A stretch of 64,000 bases of DNA from Lineus longissimus. Its lineage: Eukaryota > Nemertea > Pilidiophora > Heteronemertea > Lineidae. Below are positions 34,206-46,154 of the stretch, piece after piece (within the stretch, counting starts at the first letter, position 1; each line of letters opens with the position of its first letter). The stretch is taken from the NCBI RefSeq assembly GCF_910592395.1, contig NC_088311.1, positions 22,166,646 through 22,230,645 on the forward strand, in the 5' to 3' direction. The notes below the pieces were generated by a model. That model saw nothing but the letters and a program-made list of their open reading frames with translations, searched no databases and was not told the DNA's origin. The position numbers were made by a program, and so were the translations under genes.

Positions 34206-35299
34206 AAGTTAAGGTTTATTTTACTCGCACAATTTTGCCTGTGTACTACTGTTGATGACAAGGAGTAGGATTTTATAAATGTTGTTATTGAAGAAAAGGG
34301 CGCAAGTGAAAAGTGTCATTTCATAACTATTAGCGCTCAATCTCACGTGGAAAGTAGAGAAAATAGCATGCTGTCTACCTAGTGTGACCACACATGGTCA
34401 CTGACACGGAAATCTGAATTTCCTTGGAGGCCAAAAATTAATTTCGTGCCTCGGCGAACCTAATAGAGTATGCGTTATTCCTTACAAGATATCATGTTGA
34501 TCAGAATAGTATAGGTCATTACTCAAACGTCTATAATAATTACGTTCAAGGTCCCTAAAGACCAACTTTTGATTAGATCCCAACACCATTTTATTACAAG
34601 TTTCATGAATATTTTATTGGACAGTGTTGCGGTTAAAGCCCCATGCTATTATTTTCGAGAAGCTAACCTTTTATTAATTAGCCAATAAGTTAGGTACAGT
34701 ATTCGATATTCGAGTTGATGGTAAATGCAGTGGAAAGCTGGTCGGAATGTCCTTTTTCCTTCATTCTGTGCAAGATTTTTTTAATATTCCGGTTTCAGGT
34801 TATTAACAAGAATATGTTTTATACGCTTTTAAAGTTTTACATGGATATTCTTATACGCTTGCGGGATGGCCGGTACAGGAAAGTATTCATAGCCCACGTG
34901 ATCCTTCTTGTTATAACGCATGTTTTCTTCTTAGTTGTGTGTTCATGTCTTATGTTTTGTTCTCGTCTGTCGCCATGAACGCGCCGCCTAGCGTCTGCAA
35001 GCGCTGCTTTCCTGTTCTATTGATCGACATGTAAGATACCCCAAATTATGAAAATATTTTGATTGCCCCAAGTCTTTTCAAAATCTAAAGCCGTACTCTA
35101 CGCTGTAAGAAATAGGTGAGGATACACTTGCCAATCTTCTTAAATCAAACGATTGTACCAAATATGTGCATTTGGTAGGATTTCCGGGTGATACATCGGC
35201 GAATACAGTCTGACGTTAAGACTTCCTTTCCTTTGCAAATCCAAGGAAGTATGCTGTTTGACCAACTACATGTATTCTTCAAACCTTTCTCAATTTAAG

Positions 35300-38200
35300 T
35301 ACCAGGAGATTGGCTCGCTTGGACCGACTGGGGGACCTGCTCCAAGACCTGTGGTGGAGGTACACTGACCCGAGAGCGGCAGTGTAATATGAAAACCCAC
35401 GGAGACCTGACGGCGCCATGTGAAGGCAAGAGCAAGGAGAATAAGGAATGCAATTCTTTTGACTGCAGCACAAGTAAGCGAAAGGAATTCCTTGCGTATG
35501 ACGTATTCGTATTGGTTTTACGTATTACTAGAGTTTTCGCCAAGCCCTCGAAACGTCCACGTGAAGCAACCAGACGTAAGATCAATCCGGATTCGTCTGA
35601 CGAGAGATTGAATGAATGTATTGTTCAATATATCACTAAGAATCAACGACGTAATCGAACACGCTTTAAAAATATATCACTGTCATCATATTGGGTACCT
35701 CAAATCATGCGATGAAAATCTGACCAAAATATACCACACAAATTCGGAGATTGATGTACATGTACATGAACGTGCCTACCACTTGTACATAAGGAACGAC
35801 CACACAAAGCATGTGTTGGCCTTGCCTTCTGTCCAAGTAATGACATTGAATTCAATAGGTATTACGTCACATCATAACCGATTAGTGAAGGGAACACAAT
35901 ACTGGAATACAATGCTCTGAATTCACCGATCTATAACCATTCATTATTAAACTCGAGGCAAGACTCCACCAGTACAATATACATTGAACAAGCCAAGGTC
36001 CCTGATAGCTGTTGGCATTGGGGAAGAACTAATCCTTTATGACCTTGTAACCACTATACACTTTTTCTTAGATTTTGCTGAGAGGTGGATTAACTCCTGT
36101 GGCATGGAGCTTCGGAATCTTCGATAAAAACGATTGCTTGAATAAAGTGAATATCCATTGGCCTGTTTTTCTGAAACCTTCCTAAATGGATGGACATCAC
36201 ACTGTTACATGCACGTCTGCCCACCAGAGAACTTGGTGTCATCCACCCATTGTCCATCCTGATTGAACAGTTTTATATCACATCGAACGACAATGCGCAT
36301 GATATCAAGAATGATTAATCCATACTTGATTATATTACCTTTTTATGGTCTCCGGTAATTAGCATATTAATTGTAAAAAACAATAAAACTATGTTGCTAC
36401 TTGAACTATTTGGGAGTCAGAATATGTTAGTAACGTGATATACACATACTAGTAGTGAATACATTCACGAGTAGGAAATATTGATCAAAAGCCCACATAC
36501 GGAGGACCATGACAATATTTTTGACGTTCTTAACTATTATGTTGCATTATTTCTGTTTCGCTCGGCAAAATAATTATCTCATCAGTGTCTTGCAGTTCTT
36601 AATAAAATGTCAACAAGATTGACGACGTTTTAAGAATCCTCCTTTCACCTTCAGGGAAATCATGTTCAGTTCTTTACGGCCTCGGCTTACGCGACAGTTT
36701 AAAGGTGACCATAGACCCGGACGGCAAAGGAGGCGTGCATCCCTTTAAAGTCTTCTGTAACATGACAGAGGCTGGCGGATTGACACAAGTCGGTATGTAA
36801 ACTCTTAAAAATAAATAGATAACAGATGGTAATTTGACAAACTGGCATAAGGTTTTTCTGTTGTCAGAATGTCACTGATTATTTCTCGCCTCTCTCAAGG
36901 CCACGACCGGACGGAATACACCACGGTGAAGGACTGGGAGGGACCATGCGATTACTACGCTGGTCTGACGTACGACAACGGTGTGACAATCCCGCAGATG
37001 GTCGCCCTGATTGACATCTCAACTTCCTGCAAGCAGTACATCTCCTGGAAGTGCAAGTCTGCAGCGTTCGATTACGCATATGATCAAAATGACCCGGACG
37101 CCAAGAGTACGTATTGGAAGACTCGGGATGGAAAAGGCGTGAAGTACTTCGGAGGGGCGACTCCGGGTAAGCCTACAGACACGTTATCATAACTTAAGTG
37201 TAGATTTGAAGTGAAACGTCTAGGTCTGAAAAGAAGATAGAGCAACTGGGCAATATCAAGGTGGATCCTGCTACCAAGCGACTACTGTTCAACACAAGAG
37301 GCTAAGCCGTTGGCGATCTAACTGCAGAATCATTGCTGTGTCTCTGGCCGGTTCTTGTCACTTTTTTCTTGTTCGCGCAGTTTATTTTCTGTATAAAGTT
37401 GACCATCTAAAATACCTATAAAAAACCTTTGATGATGAGCTGCACATGCAAAAGTACGTGCCAGCGAAATGGCGACAGAGGTAAAGAGCTTGATCAAGGT
37501 GATATCAATAGTACGTCCTGCACTGAATGAATATTTATTCTGTTTTTCTTCTCATAGGGACGGCCAACTGTGCTTGCGGTGAAGATAAGTCTTGCTTTAA
37601 ACCAGAGAAGAAGTGTAATTGCGATACGAATGATAATGTATGGCGGGAGGATGCAGGGTACCTGACCAACAGTCCTGATCTACCAGTGAAGGGCTTCTGT
37701 GCAGGAGACACCGGTAATAAGAAATAACTAGCATTGTACCCGTGGCGCAGGCAGGTTCAAATGGGCTATACCTTGAATAGATTGAATTGCAATGAAAATC
37801 TAATGCAATATCACTTGGCTTCCGTGAGTGGTAAGGAGAATTGACAGTGTCCGATTAAAAATCCCTCATTACTGCTCCGCTGAAGTAAATTTCCGAAAAT
37901 AAACATAACGTTGCATCAGGATAACATATCATCTGCAAACGTGCAAAATTTCGAGACGAAACACTACCCCCAAATGGCACTTTATCGAGCCGCCTTATAG
38001 TATTATGATATAGATTACATATACATGTACAAAATGTACTCTCTTTGCTTACTTAGGTTTGCACAGAATGCACAGAACGATTCCGTTGTATTTGATAATA
38101 ATTTCCACTGATCCCAAATCGGCCTTTGAGGACAAGGTAACAACCAGAACACCGGAACAAGGTCACGTCATTGAGCACTAAATATAGGACTTTTTCTCCA

Positions 38201-38326
38201 GACGCCCAATTTTACTTTCACTACGGTTTGAAATATGCACTAATTTTTTATCTTATTTCAGCGGGACCGGAAGAAGAAGGAAAGTACATGGTAGGGCCAC
38301 TGACGTGTACGGGGGAGAAGACCTAG
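35300..38326 (+). CDS. TSP1 plus neurexin IV-type fibrinogen-like protein, paralog of the gene at 22858
   Basis: Exons in phase: 35300-35473, 36655-36792, 36900-37166, 37558-37713 and 38262-38326 (stop TAG). The first encodes a TSP1 repeat (WLAWTDWGTCSKTCGGG). The others encode the fibrinogen-like module: TIDPDGKGGVHPFKVFCNM, then CDYYAGLTYDNGVTIPQMVALIDIS, YWKTRDGKGVKYFGGATPG, the CACG...CNCDTNDNVWRED cluster, and EEEGKYMVGPLTC. Only one TSP1 exon is recognised, and further 5' exons and the signal peptide are missing or unseen. The third and fourth exons total 423 nt, exactly the length of the single exon 26788-27210 in the paralog. A likely poly(A) signal is at 38638. Confidence 0.87.
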
Positions 38327-38637
38327 AGCTACACCTTGTATTCATCGTGTTTGCCATTGGGTTGCCTGGGTGAACTTTAATTGGTAAAATTTACAACAAC
38401 GTGTACATTTTCCTGTACATCTCTGTGTATGTACAGTACATCTGCATGGAAGTTTCTACCGGGCACTATACAGCTGAAGACCAAGATGGCGCTCTAGATT
38501 CTGTGACTGAATAATACAATATTGTAAAAGTAAAATTGAAATTGGCACTGTCCATTTTGAAAACCATATGACAGTTCATCTAATGGGTTCATAATAAGGA
38601 ACTGACGAAAACACAATATATTTTTTTCCTTCTTGTC

Positions 38638-38649
38638 AATAAATTTATT
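38638..38649. terminator. Palindromic, bidirectional poly(A) signal
   Basis: AATAAATTTATT is a perfect 12-bp palindrome giving AATAAA on both strands. It lies 312 bp past the stop of the plus-strand TSP1/fibrinogen-like gene and downstream of the minus-strand lipase gene that converges on it. The sequence makes a shared 3'-end region likely. Use by either gene is inferred. Confidence 0.55.
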
Positions 38650-38812
38650 TCCATATCAGCATTTACCTTTGGCGTGTTTGATTCGTGTTGGTGTGTTGTC
38701 CCGTATTGACATGCCCTTTAAACAGAACCACTTCGTATCTCTGAAAGGGTATAAGTAGCAAGTGGACCCTGGGTTTGTCGATGCATATGGTAAAAGGGTG
38801 CTCTACAACGTA

Positions 38813-39122
38813 CTAGACGGCGGTAAAGTGCATTAAAACCGCCCAGTTTGATATTTCCACGCCTATATCGATACGCCTGTGTTTTAGTACTACTGCCACG
38901 CGTAGCATAGCACCAGAACTAGGAGGAAAAAAACAACAAAACCAAACAACTTTCAATGTCGGTATACTGACGGCAACATAGCCACTATAAGAGGTTTTCT
39001 CATTTCCATGTATCTTGATGTTTACTCTCTTTTCACGCACATTGATTTTCAGACATAACTTCCCCGGTATATACAGTATTGTTATCGAACTCGTTGATTG
39101 ACCAAACATTTTGTCATGTTCG
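38813..39122 (-). other. Two candidate terminal exons of the lipase gene
   Basis: The last certain lipase exon ends with two bases of a codon at 39222. Candidate 1, 39122-39033, ends NNTVYTGEVMSENQCA, like the C-terminal SGE...FC strand of lipase PLAT domains, but in the required phase it meets TGA at 39114-39116 and its acceptor has a poor pyrimidine tract. Candidate 2, 38918-38813, has a strong acceptor (tttttcctcctag), the right phase and 34 open codons to TAG, but no similarity I recognise. Either the PLAT end is mutated, or the choice needs transcript data. Confidence 0.4.
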
Positions 39123-39221
39123 ACTGGGGTCCATTTGATTAATAAAATGTATGGATAAGTGGATAAATAAATAAATTGATGAATGTTGTACTAGTTGCAA
39201 GTGACAAATGCGTCTGCATAC

Positions 39222-42200
39222 CTGCTAAACTTTCCCCCAGGGGTGATTTCAATATACTCGGGCAGCCAATGGTCCATTCCATCAGTCCATACGATCCAAG
39301 ACGAATGCTTCTTGTAGGTAATCTCTATCTCGGCGATGTCGTTCACCTCGTGAGAGACAACCACCACATACTCATGGGGATTGCCTGGGCGGAGCTCGGT
39401 ATCATCGCTGACAAAATGCAAGACCAAACACTCACTGTTGAAAACTTTTGCGCCACAAAACGTTTGCTATTCGCGAAAATTTCTAAAAAGATTAACTTTC
39501 GCGATTTTTATTTTGGCGGAATACAAAATGTCTAGGAAAAGTTTTCCAATAAAAAGGTTTTTTCTCGCAATTTTGATTTTCGCGAATCGAAATTATTCGC
39601 GAAATCCACAAAAACCTCCCGCGAACGGTTAAGCAAAAAGAATTGAAGAAGGATGTTATTCCAGAATGTATAGGGAATAAAATCTTGTTTAAAAACTTAC
39701 TGAAAGAGTTGTATTGGATCACTGACATTGCCTTCCGTGCCTATGAAGGTGATAATGATCTGTCCTTTAGTTTCACCACCCGCGGCTGTATCCAATGTCA
39801 CACCATAATGTAAGCCTGGCGCACGAAATAAAAAGCAGATAATGGCAAGGTTTATAATCAGTCAAATTCAAAATTGGTGGAGTTCGCATTCTAAAATTCA
39901 TCATTGTGTCTTATTTTTGGAGCCCGTGACCCTGATTTGAACATGGTCGTGTTAATCAATCTAGATGACCACCGAACTGCAGTTACATGTACATTACAAA
40001 TGCACACACGTGCATTGAAGTTCACTCAAGATGGTTTGCTAGATTTCTCAAGAAGTGCGTCATCATGAAGTGTTTTCTTATACATGTTGTAACATAAACT
40101 AAAGTTATTGCTACCACAATATGGTTCCTGCGCTCTCGTCTTCATGAAATATTTCCCCCGCGCATGCGTGATATTGACGTCATATCCCATCTTTGCGCAA
40201 CGTCTGTTCCCACAGGACAAACAACGACCAGCATTAAACTCATCCTGCGAAAGAGGAGAAAATGTATTTATGAATTTTTACGAGGCTGGCTTTGAATGGT
40301 CAAAGTTTCGAGATTAAACATGTAGCATAAGAAATGCTATGACATCTTTGTTGCAGAATAACACTGTTTACAGTGTATAAAGCACCCTGCTTCATTTTCG
40401 TGCCAGCGGTTACCATTCTCGTTTGGCTTGCAATGGTGGAAACCATGAAAGCCGGCAAAAAGCAGTCATAACATTTCAATGATATTGAGTTGGAGGTGTT
40501 TCAGAACAGAAATTGATACCAAACTGTCGGTTTTGGCCTTCACTTTCACCCTCGCGGTGTTTGATAAGAGAACCAATACCTTCAATTCGGAATCGATTCC
40601 TTAAACAGCTGTCGGCATACACTGCCGCAGCTATTGATGACGAATATTAAGCCGGAGAAAGGGGCATCATTTTCCACAACCGATTAAACGGATTGCACTC
40701 CACCAAATGTGAAATGTGTCTCCTAAAGTGAACTAATACATCAACATACTGTGTTGTTGCATTGGTAAGCCACGAAGATGCAGTTTGTAGATCTGATAGA
40801 TTCGAGGTATAGATCATGCGACCGACTGTGACTGCAGGTCATGGCATCCATTGCGTCTAAAAATAAAAAAATATATATGTATGAAAAAACCAACAACATA
40901 TATTTTCTTCCTTAATTGTCGTGGAAACATGTAATATGTAATACATTGTATAATACGACATTTTGACAGTTTTCTATTACAAAACACTCCCCTGTCGCGT
41001 AGTTCGTCCACTGGCAAGTCAATGTGTATTGATCGATGCCGACCTATCTCCCCCTTTAAAATGTCTGGATACGACTTCATCCACTAAGATACCTTTCAAA
41101 GGAAATCACCATACCATAGCGCCATGCATGTGGTGCAGTTCAGGACACGTCACTTTGTATGGCACTAGCCTGAAAGTGATCGAATGCACTAGACGAGAAC
41201 ACCAGTCCAGCTTGTTCGAACTCACCAGTTACCTTTCCTTTCAATATATCCGAGATGAGCGAGTCAAAGTTGGAACTGCATCCTGGTTGTATTTGGCCCC
41301 CATTGATGTAGAAGTCCGCATGACCGACTTCGGAATACATGCCGTACCCGCCGAGGTAGATAGGTTCGCCGTTAGTGTGGACGACGCCCACGAAGTTGGC
41401 ATCCGTGGAGTCTAGACGCACCTGTGGGGCTCCTCCGTCGAATAGTGGATCAGCAGGATCTAGACCTGGACGTTGATAGCGATTAATATGGAAAGACGGG
41501 TTTTAGATCTTTTAACAAACCTTTTTCGGCCAACCGAATATTGCATATTTGTGTTGACTGTTCTACACTGAAAGCTTTAAAAAAAAGCTCAAAAACCTTT
41601 ATTTTCAAGATGTGTAACCATGCTGACTGACGCCATTTTAAAGAATTTGCGTAGACGAATCACCTGTGATTTGTCCCAGCTTGCTGTCCAAGTCCTCGCC
41701 AGCATAACCGGCAATATGCGCCCCTAAGCTGTGGCCGATCAAGTGCGTTGTCCAAGGGTTCGATCCCATCTCAACCATGTGCTGTATCATTCTGTTCATC
41801 TGCCTGCCAACCAAGCGGGTGTTGGCTGTCGCTTGCATGTAGTGAGGAAACGTGGCGCCAGGGCCCCAGTCCACTATGACAACATTCAAGTCGCCCTGCA
41901 GTGAAATCATGATGCCACATATTTTGTGAAAGGAACATATAAGTACGTACCTAAAAAAAATGTTCTAAAACATCTCAAAGTAAATTTTGTTTTTCTTTCA
42001 TTTATTAAAAAAAAAGTAAACAGCCTCTCCCCCCCCCCCCGACAGACCGTCGTAGTTAGTGCTTCGTCGGTCGGAGGGCTTGCGAAACCTGCCTGCTGCC
42101 AGTTAGTGCCGTTCTCGGACATAGTGACCTACATTTTGTCATGTGGAATCCGTCGGATTGAATTGTTACACCGTGGAATGTTACTAACCTTTTCCAAGAG

Positions 42201-42966
42201 AGCATCTACCATTGGTTTCACCCAATCTGCTGCACCAGTCTGGGCAAACCCGTGGATGAGAAACACTACATCCTTGGCAGGGTCAAAATGCGACAACCTG
42301 AGACTGGCGGAGTCATTGTATCTCAGAGGGTCTGGGACCTCATTCCCTCGCGTCATTAACAGGAACTGTGTGCCAACGACATCGGGCGAATCCGGTAGGA
42401 TACCTTCTGCGTTGTCGAACGGAGCCGAGTTGTTGAAGCAACCGATCCCATCAAAGCACACTTCACGATAGTAGACTATGCGCTTCTGTCGGGCGTTTGG
42501 GTTGGCACAGTTCACTTGGAAGAGAATAGAGTGACAACTTGTTCTTGCAGTATGACATCTCATAATACTTCAAGTTAAAACAACATCGGCTGGTATACCC
42601 AAATTTGTATGAAAACTTGAAATTGTGAAAACCGTGTTTGTCAGAAGAATGGTTTGGTGCAGTTCCGTCCGGTATGCAAGGAATTGGTAACCGCTTCTTT
42701 CTTACTTAACCAATGACAGAGTCACGCGTCTTTAGAATGATTCTGCTTCCACTTGAGATGACAATGCACTGTCGTGAAAGATTTGACAACGAGAGACTGC
42801 GATTTTTTTTCATTCAGTAAATATTAGAACTCGATGATTCCAAGGACTCACAGTAGAGGCAATGGCAATATGAAACATACATTATCATGTTATAAAGAAA
42901 GGCTTGAATCAGTGTCTCACCTAGAGGGAGAAGGATAAGGGTAATGCACCATAGTTGGGTTTCCAT
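39222..42966 (-). CDS. Pancreatic-type triacylglycerol lipase with PLAT domain, secreted
   Basis: Exons: 42966-42921, 42514-42189, 41895-41664, 41465-41226, 40856-40750, 40244-40115, 39815-39701 and 39434-39222, all in phase; the last exon is uncertain. The ATG at 42966 opens a signal peptide (METQLWCITLILLPL). The alpha/beta hydrolase part has the whole catalytic triad: Ser in GHSLGAH, Asp in ITGLDPADP and His in CSHSRSHDLY. Cys residues enclose a lid of 24 residues, close to the classical pancreatic lipase lid and unlike lidless phospholipases. LSCGNRRCAKMGYD and KYFMKTRAQEPYC close the domain. The PLAT beta-sandwich follows (ETKGQIIITFIGTEG, DTELRPGNPHEYVVVVSH, WTDGMDHWLPEYIEI). It would hydrolyse acylglycerols outside the cell. 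It converges with the gene at 35300. Confidence 0.88.
39455..39632. repeat. Cluster of TTCGCGA words
   Basis: Within the intron between the two PLAT exons, tcgcgaa/ttcgcg occurs repeatedly in both orientations amid AT-rich DNA, for example near 39469, 39499, 39580 and 39596. This resembles a short interspersed repeat family with CG-rich palindromes. CpG-containing words this dense are notable in an otherwise AT-rich intron. Confidence 0.5.
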
Positions 42967-45900
42967 TCCGAACACCCTGCGTCCGTCCTCACAACAGTAT
43001 CATCACTGCGTCAGCCAATTACTTATTGAAAGTAACGGTGTTGATGATAAGGTGTAGTAATGGTGCTGATAGGGAAATGTAGGAAACCTTGTCAAGGCCT
43101 CTAGTACTAAAAAACGTTGACATTACTCATGCGATATTACAGATGTTATTTTCTCATCCACATCAGGAATAGGCACTAAACACGGTCACTTGGTTTCAAT
43201 CATCTTGTGTGAAAACGACATCTGTAGGTTCTAACGTTTCATCCATGTCAAGGAGAAGGCGTTAGTGGAAAAGTCATTTTAAATGTTTACAAGTTGGTTG
43301 AAAGAACTGGATATGTTGAACGTCATTTTTTAGTCTCACATGTCATGCCATTATCATCAAGGTAACGATTCGGCTTATCTTCGAATGTACTAATGGCACG
43401 GTCGTCTGATGGTGACCACGAAGACTAGCGTCCTCAGAAATGACAGAAACTGTAGATTCGATATACATATATCAGGTATAGGCCTATACCTCGCAATCAG
43501 TATCAGAGTTTTTATATGTTTGGAGAGAATCGATGAATTTATGCGAACTAATGACGCTAATGCAAAAAGTGAGCAGTACATGCACGTTTCTCATTGTGTT
43601 TCAGCGTGTCGCAGGTTGTAGGCCTACAAGCCTCTCTTTGATGGGAAAAACCTGTTGACTCAATAAAACAGCAACTGTCTATGATTCATTTCTCATAATG
43701 TATAGAATCTAAAACGAAAACAGGCTTGATAATATTGGTGGTTGGATTTTTACATGGACAAGTTATTCCGATACTTCCTTATTTTTTCAGAGTAGTAGCT
43801 TTGATAACACATTCACAAAGTGTTTGCCGAAAAACCTAAGGTTTTTCAAAATCTTGAAAACCTTTCTTTCTGAGAGTGTGTAAATAACCAATGACACTTG
43901 GTCAAGTGAAATCACAACGAATTAGTTTAATTTAAGCCAAGGAAAAATGTTCTTCGTAAAACATCAAAACTTTGGTTCATGAAGAGTTGAAAATTTCTCG
44001 TTTACGTAATTTTTCGTCCTCTACAAAATGTTCAAGGTAAATTTTTAGTGGCCATTACTCCCTTTTGAATAATCCGAAGCAAGGACGACAATTTAAGTAT
44101 AATTATTACGATGATCACACGGGTCATCGGTGATAAACAGTGTCGTGAACTATCAACTTATAATCACACCAATTATTCAACAATAGCCTTGATCTTATGT
44201 AGTTTCGAATAAGTTATACTGCCTAATGTCGATTTACTACTGCACTGATGTGAAAAAATGTACAAAATGGCCTACCTATAAAATGATTTATATGGTAATA
44301 ATATTTTATTTTGCATAAATAGTACAATTATGGGGCAGCTGGCACAGAAATATAAATTGGACATGTCCCATCTGGACCGGGTCCTTGCACTTTTGTGATA
44401 CTACTCCAAGCAGGTTGATCAGAACCATCCTCTGAAAGCTCTGCCCTGCTTCAGCACTACACGTTGCACTATTCGTTCTTTTCTGCTTTTATTTCTCTGT
44501 TAGGTAAGTAAGGATTTGTTCGCTCTATTCTGATTCATATTACGTCTGCTGGTTTAGGCCTACCGACCCAATGATAGCTGTTTCATGGAGGTTGATGTTA
44601 TAAGTGAGGTTTCGCAACCACCCGGTTAGGCCATTCGACGACGTTTGTCTATTGTTCAGGTAAACTCACACAATAGATAAACGTCGTCGTAGGGCCTAAA
44701 CGGGTGGTTGTGAAACCTCACTAATGTCAAGATTTGCCCGGCCCTGATAACCCTTCGATGAGAAAATAGAACAAAAGGAAGTTAGGCCTAGGTGCGAGTG
44801 GGGTTTGTTTATAGACAATAGACCGTTTATAGGGGTAGGACTGAATTCCTTTAACTGCGAGGTGAAGGGCAAGATTATGTAATGCTCTTTGCGAAGTTAT
44901 TGGTGATTTGTTCCACTGCAAGGTTGGTTATGGTTACACTGAGTGCTTCTCTCCACAACACGGGCTGCATATACATGTACACGGGTGTGCATTGTGTTAC
45001 ACATCCCATTATAGAGGATAATCCTCGACTCTCAAACCTTTTTCTTGAAATATTTCCCAAAGTATACAGATAAATTTGGTAGATCGAGCTTAAATTGTTT
45101 TACAATAAATTGTTTGTTTTTTTAGTCTTTAATCAAGACCATAAAAATCTCCAACATCTATATCAATTGTACACTAAAATATCTTTAGAAACACGTCATT
45201 ATGCAGGCGGATACAATGGGAGAACAAAATGTAGTGCATCTGATGTCTATTGTATCGAATGGTACTTTTCAAGTACATGAATTATGAATAGTTGGTAATT
45301 TTCCTAAAATATTCAGCAGCGAATTATCAATAGCAGCTTATTTGCTAAAAGTATTCAGCAGCGATGCAAATATATAGAAATAGGCCATTGTCCTTGATTG
45401 TCGAATATCATTTCATTTGATCTCCTGTCGACACAGATGTTCATCGATTAAACGGGATTTCACACAATCAACGTTTCGGCCTACTTTTTGCATTTTCTCG
45501 GGCGGTGAAAATGAACCTTCACATTAGTTTCCTGTTGTCCAGCGCAGATCAGTAAGCAACTCTTGGCCTGATGAACATGTTGGCAATAAGGCCTCCAATG
45601 GGCGGGTTCGATTTAGAAACGTGCGTATGACTTGATGATGCGTCAGTTGCTTTGATACCAACTGAAGTTCGGTAAGGGCATTGTATAATTGCTCGTACGA
45701 TGTTCCCTCGATATATGTACGTATTTTGACAACGGTATTCAGGGCCGTATTTAGCCGGGGGGGGGGCAAAAGGGCAGATAACCCCCCCCAGATGTTACCG
45801 AAAAACGTGCTTTTTAGGCAGATTTGGTTCACACCCACAGACACCAGAGTACGAGAAAGATGCTGCCACACATACATAACGACTCAAGTTTAGACAATAG

Positions 45901-46100
45901 CTCGACTTATAGATTACGTTAAATCAGAAACTTGAACTCTAGTGTCTGTGGTTTATTAGATAACAAATCAAATCTATTATCGTGTCTTATCACAGCTGGT
46001 TGAATGGAAACGACTCGATGGAACTTAATCTACGATAGAACATGATCTACTTGATCTATTGGAACGATCGAGTATCATTAAGCTTATCCATTTTTTTTCA
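42967..46100. other. Intergenic region between divergent genes
   Basis: Lies between the lipase start (minus) and the small TSP1 gene (plus), so it should hold both promoters, though I cannot point to a specific TATA box or initiator. The hairpin at 44603-44722 lies here. Around 45738-45795 a cagggccgtatttagc word followed by long G and C runs looks like the end of an unidentified interspersed repeat. A minus-strand frame at 45524-45877 has no recognised domain. Confidence 0.4.
44603..44722. repeat. Hairpin of about 53-bp arms
   Basis: 44603-44655 is repeated as reverse complement at 44669-44722, with a 13-bp loop and a few mismatches. Arms begin agtgaggtttc and contain a ggttaggcc/gggcctaa block and gacgacgttt/aaacgtcgtc. 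Probably a foldback MITE. No target duplication is evident. Confidence 0.8.
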
Positions 46101-46154
46101 GAGCCATTGTCCTCTTGTCGGCTCAAAGCCAAACAACTCCAGTTCGACTCCGAC

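Larger units (their letters stand above)
31209..35299. other. Intergenic region with repeats
   Basis: Besides the possible micro-exon, the 40-bp duplication at 33683 and the AT-rich block at 33890, two diverged copies of a segment (near 32805-32850 and 32917-32962, sharing aggtcgt, aaaac and cccacttaa words) are visible. A frame at 34715-34978 has hydrophobic stretches but no donor that would link it to the downstream gene. The start of the gene at 35300 is not seen. Confidence 0.4.

Noticed and set aside
34715-34978. Hydrophobic 87-codon frame as first exon of the gene at 35300
   Set aside because: It ends in a stop without a credible donor upstream, and nothing links it to the TSP1 exon.
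35295-35715. Frames of about 100 codons on both strands over the TSP1 exon
   Set aside because: The minus-strand frame is a shadow of the TSP1 exon, and the plus-strand frame runs past a clear donor at 35474 into intron.
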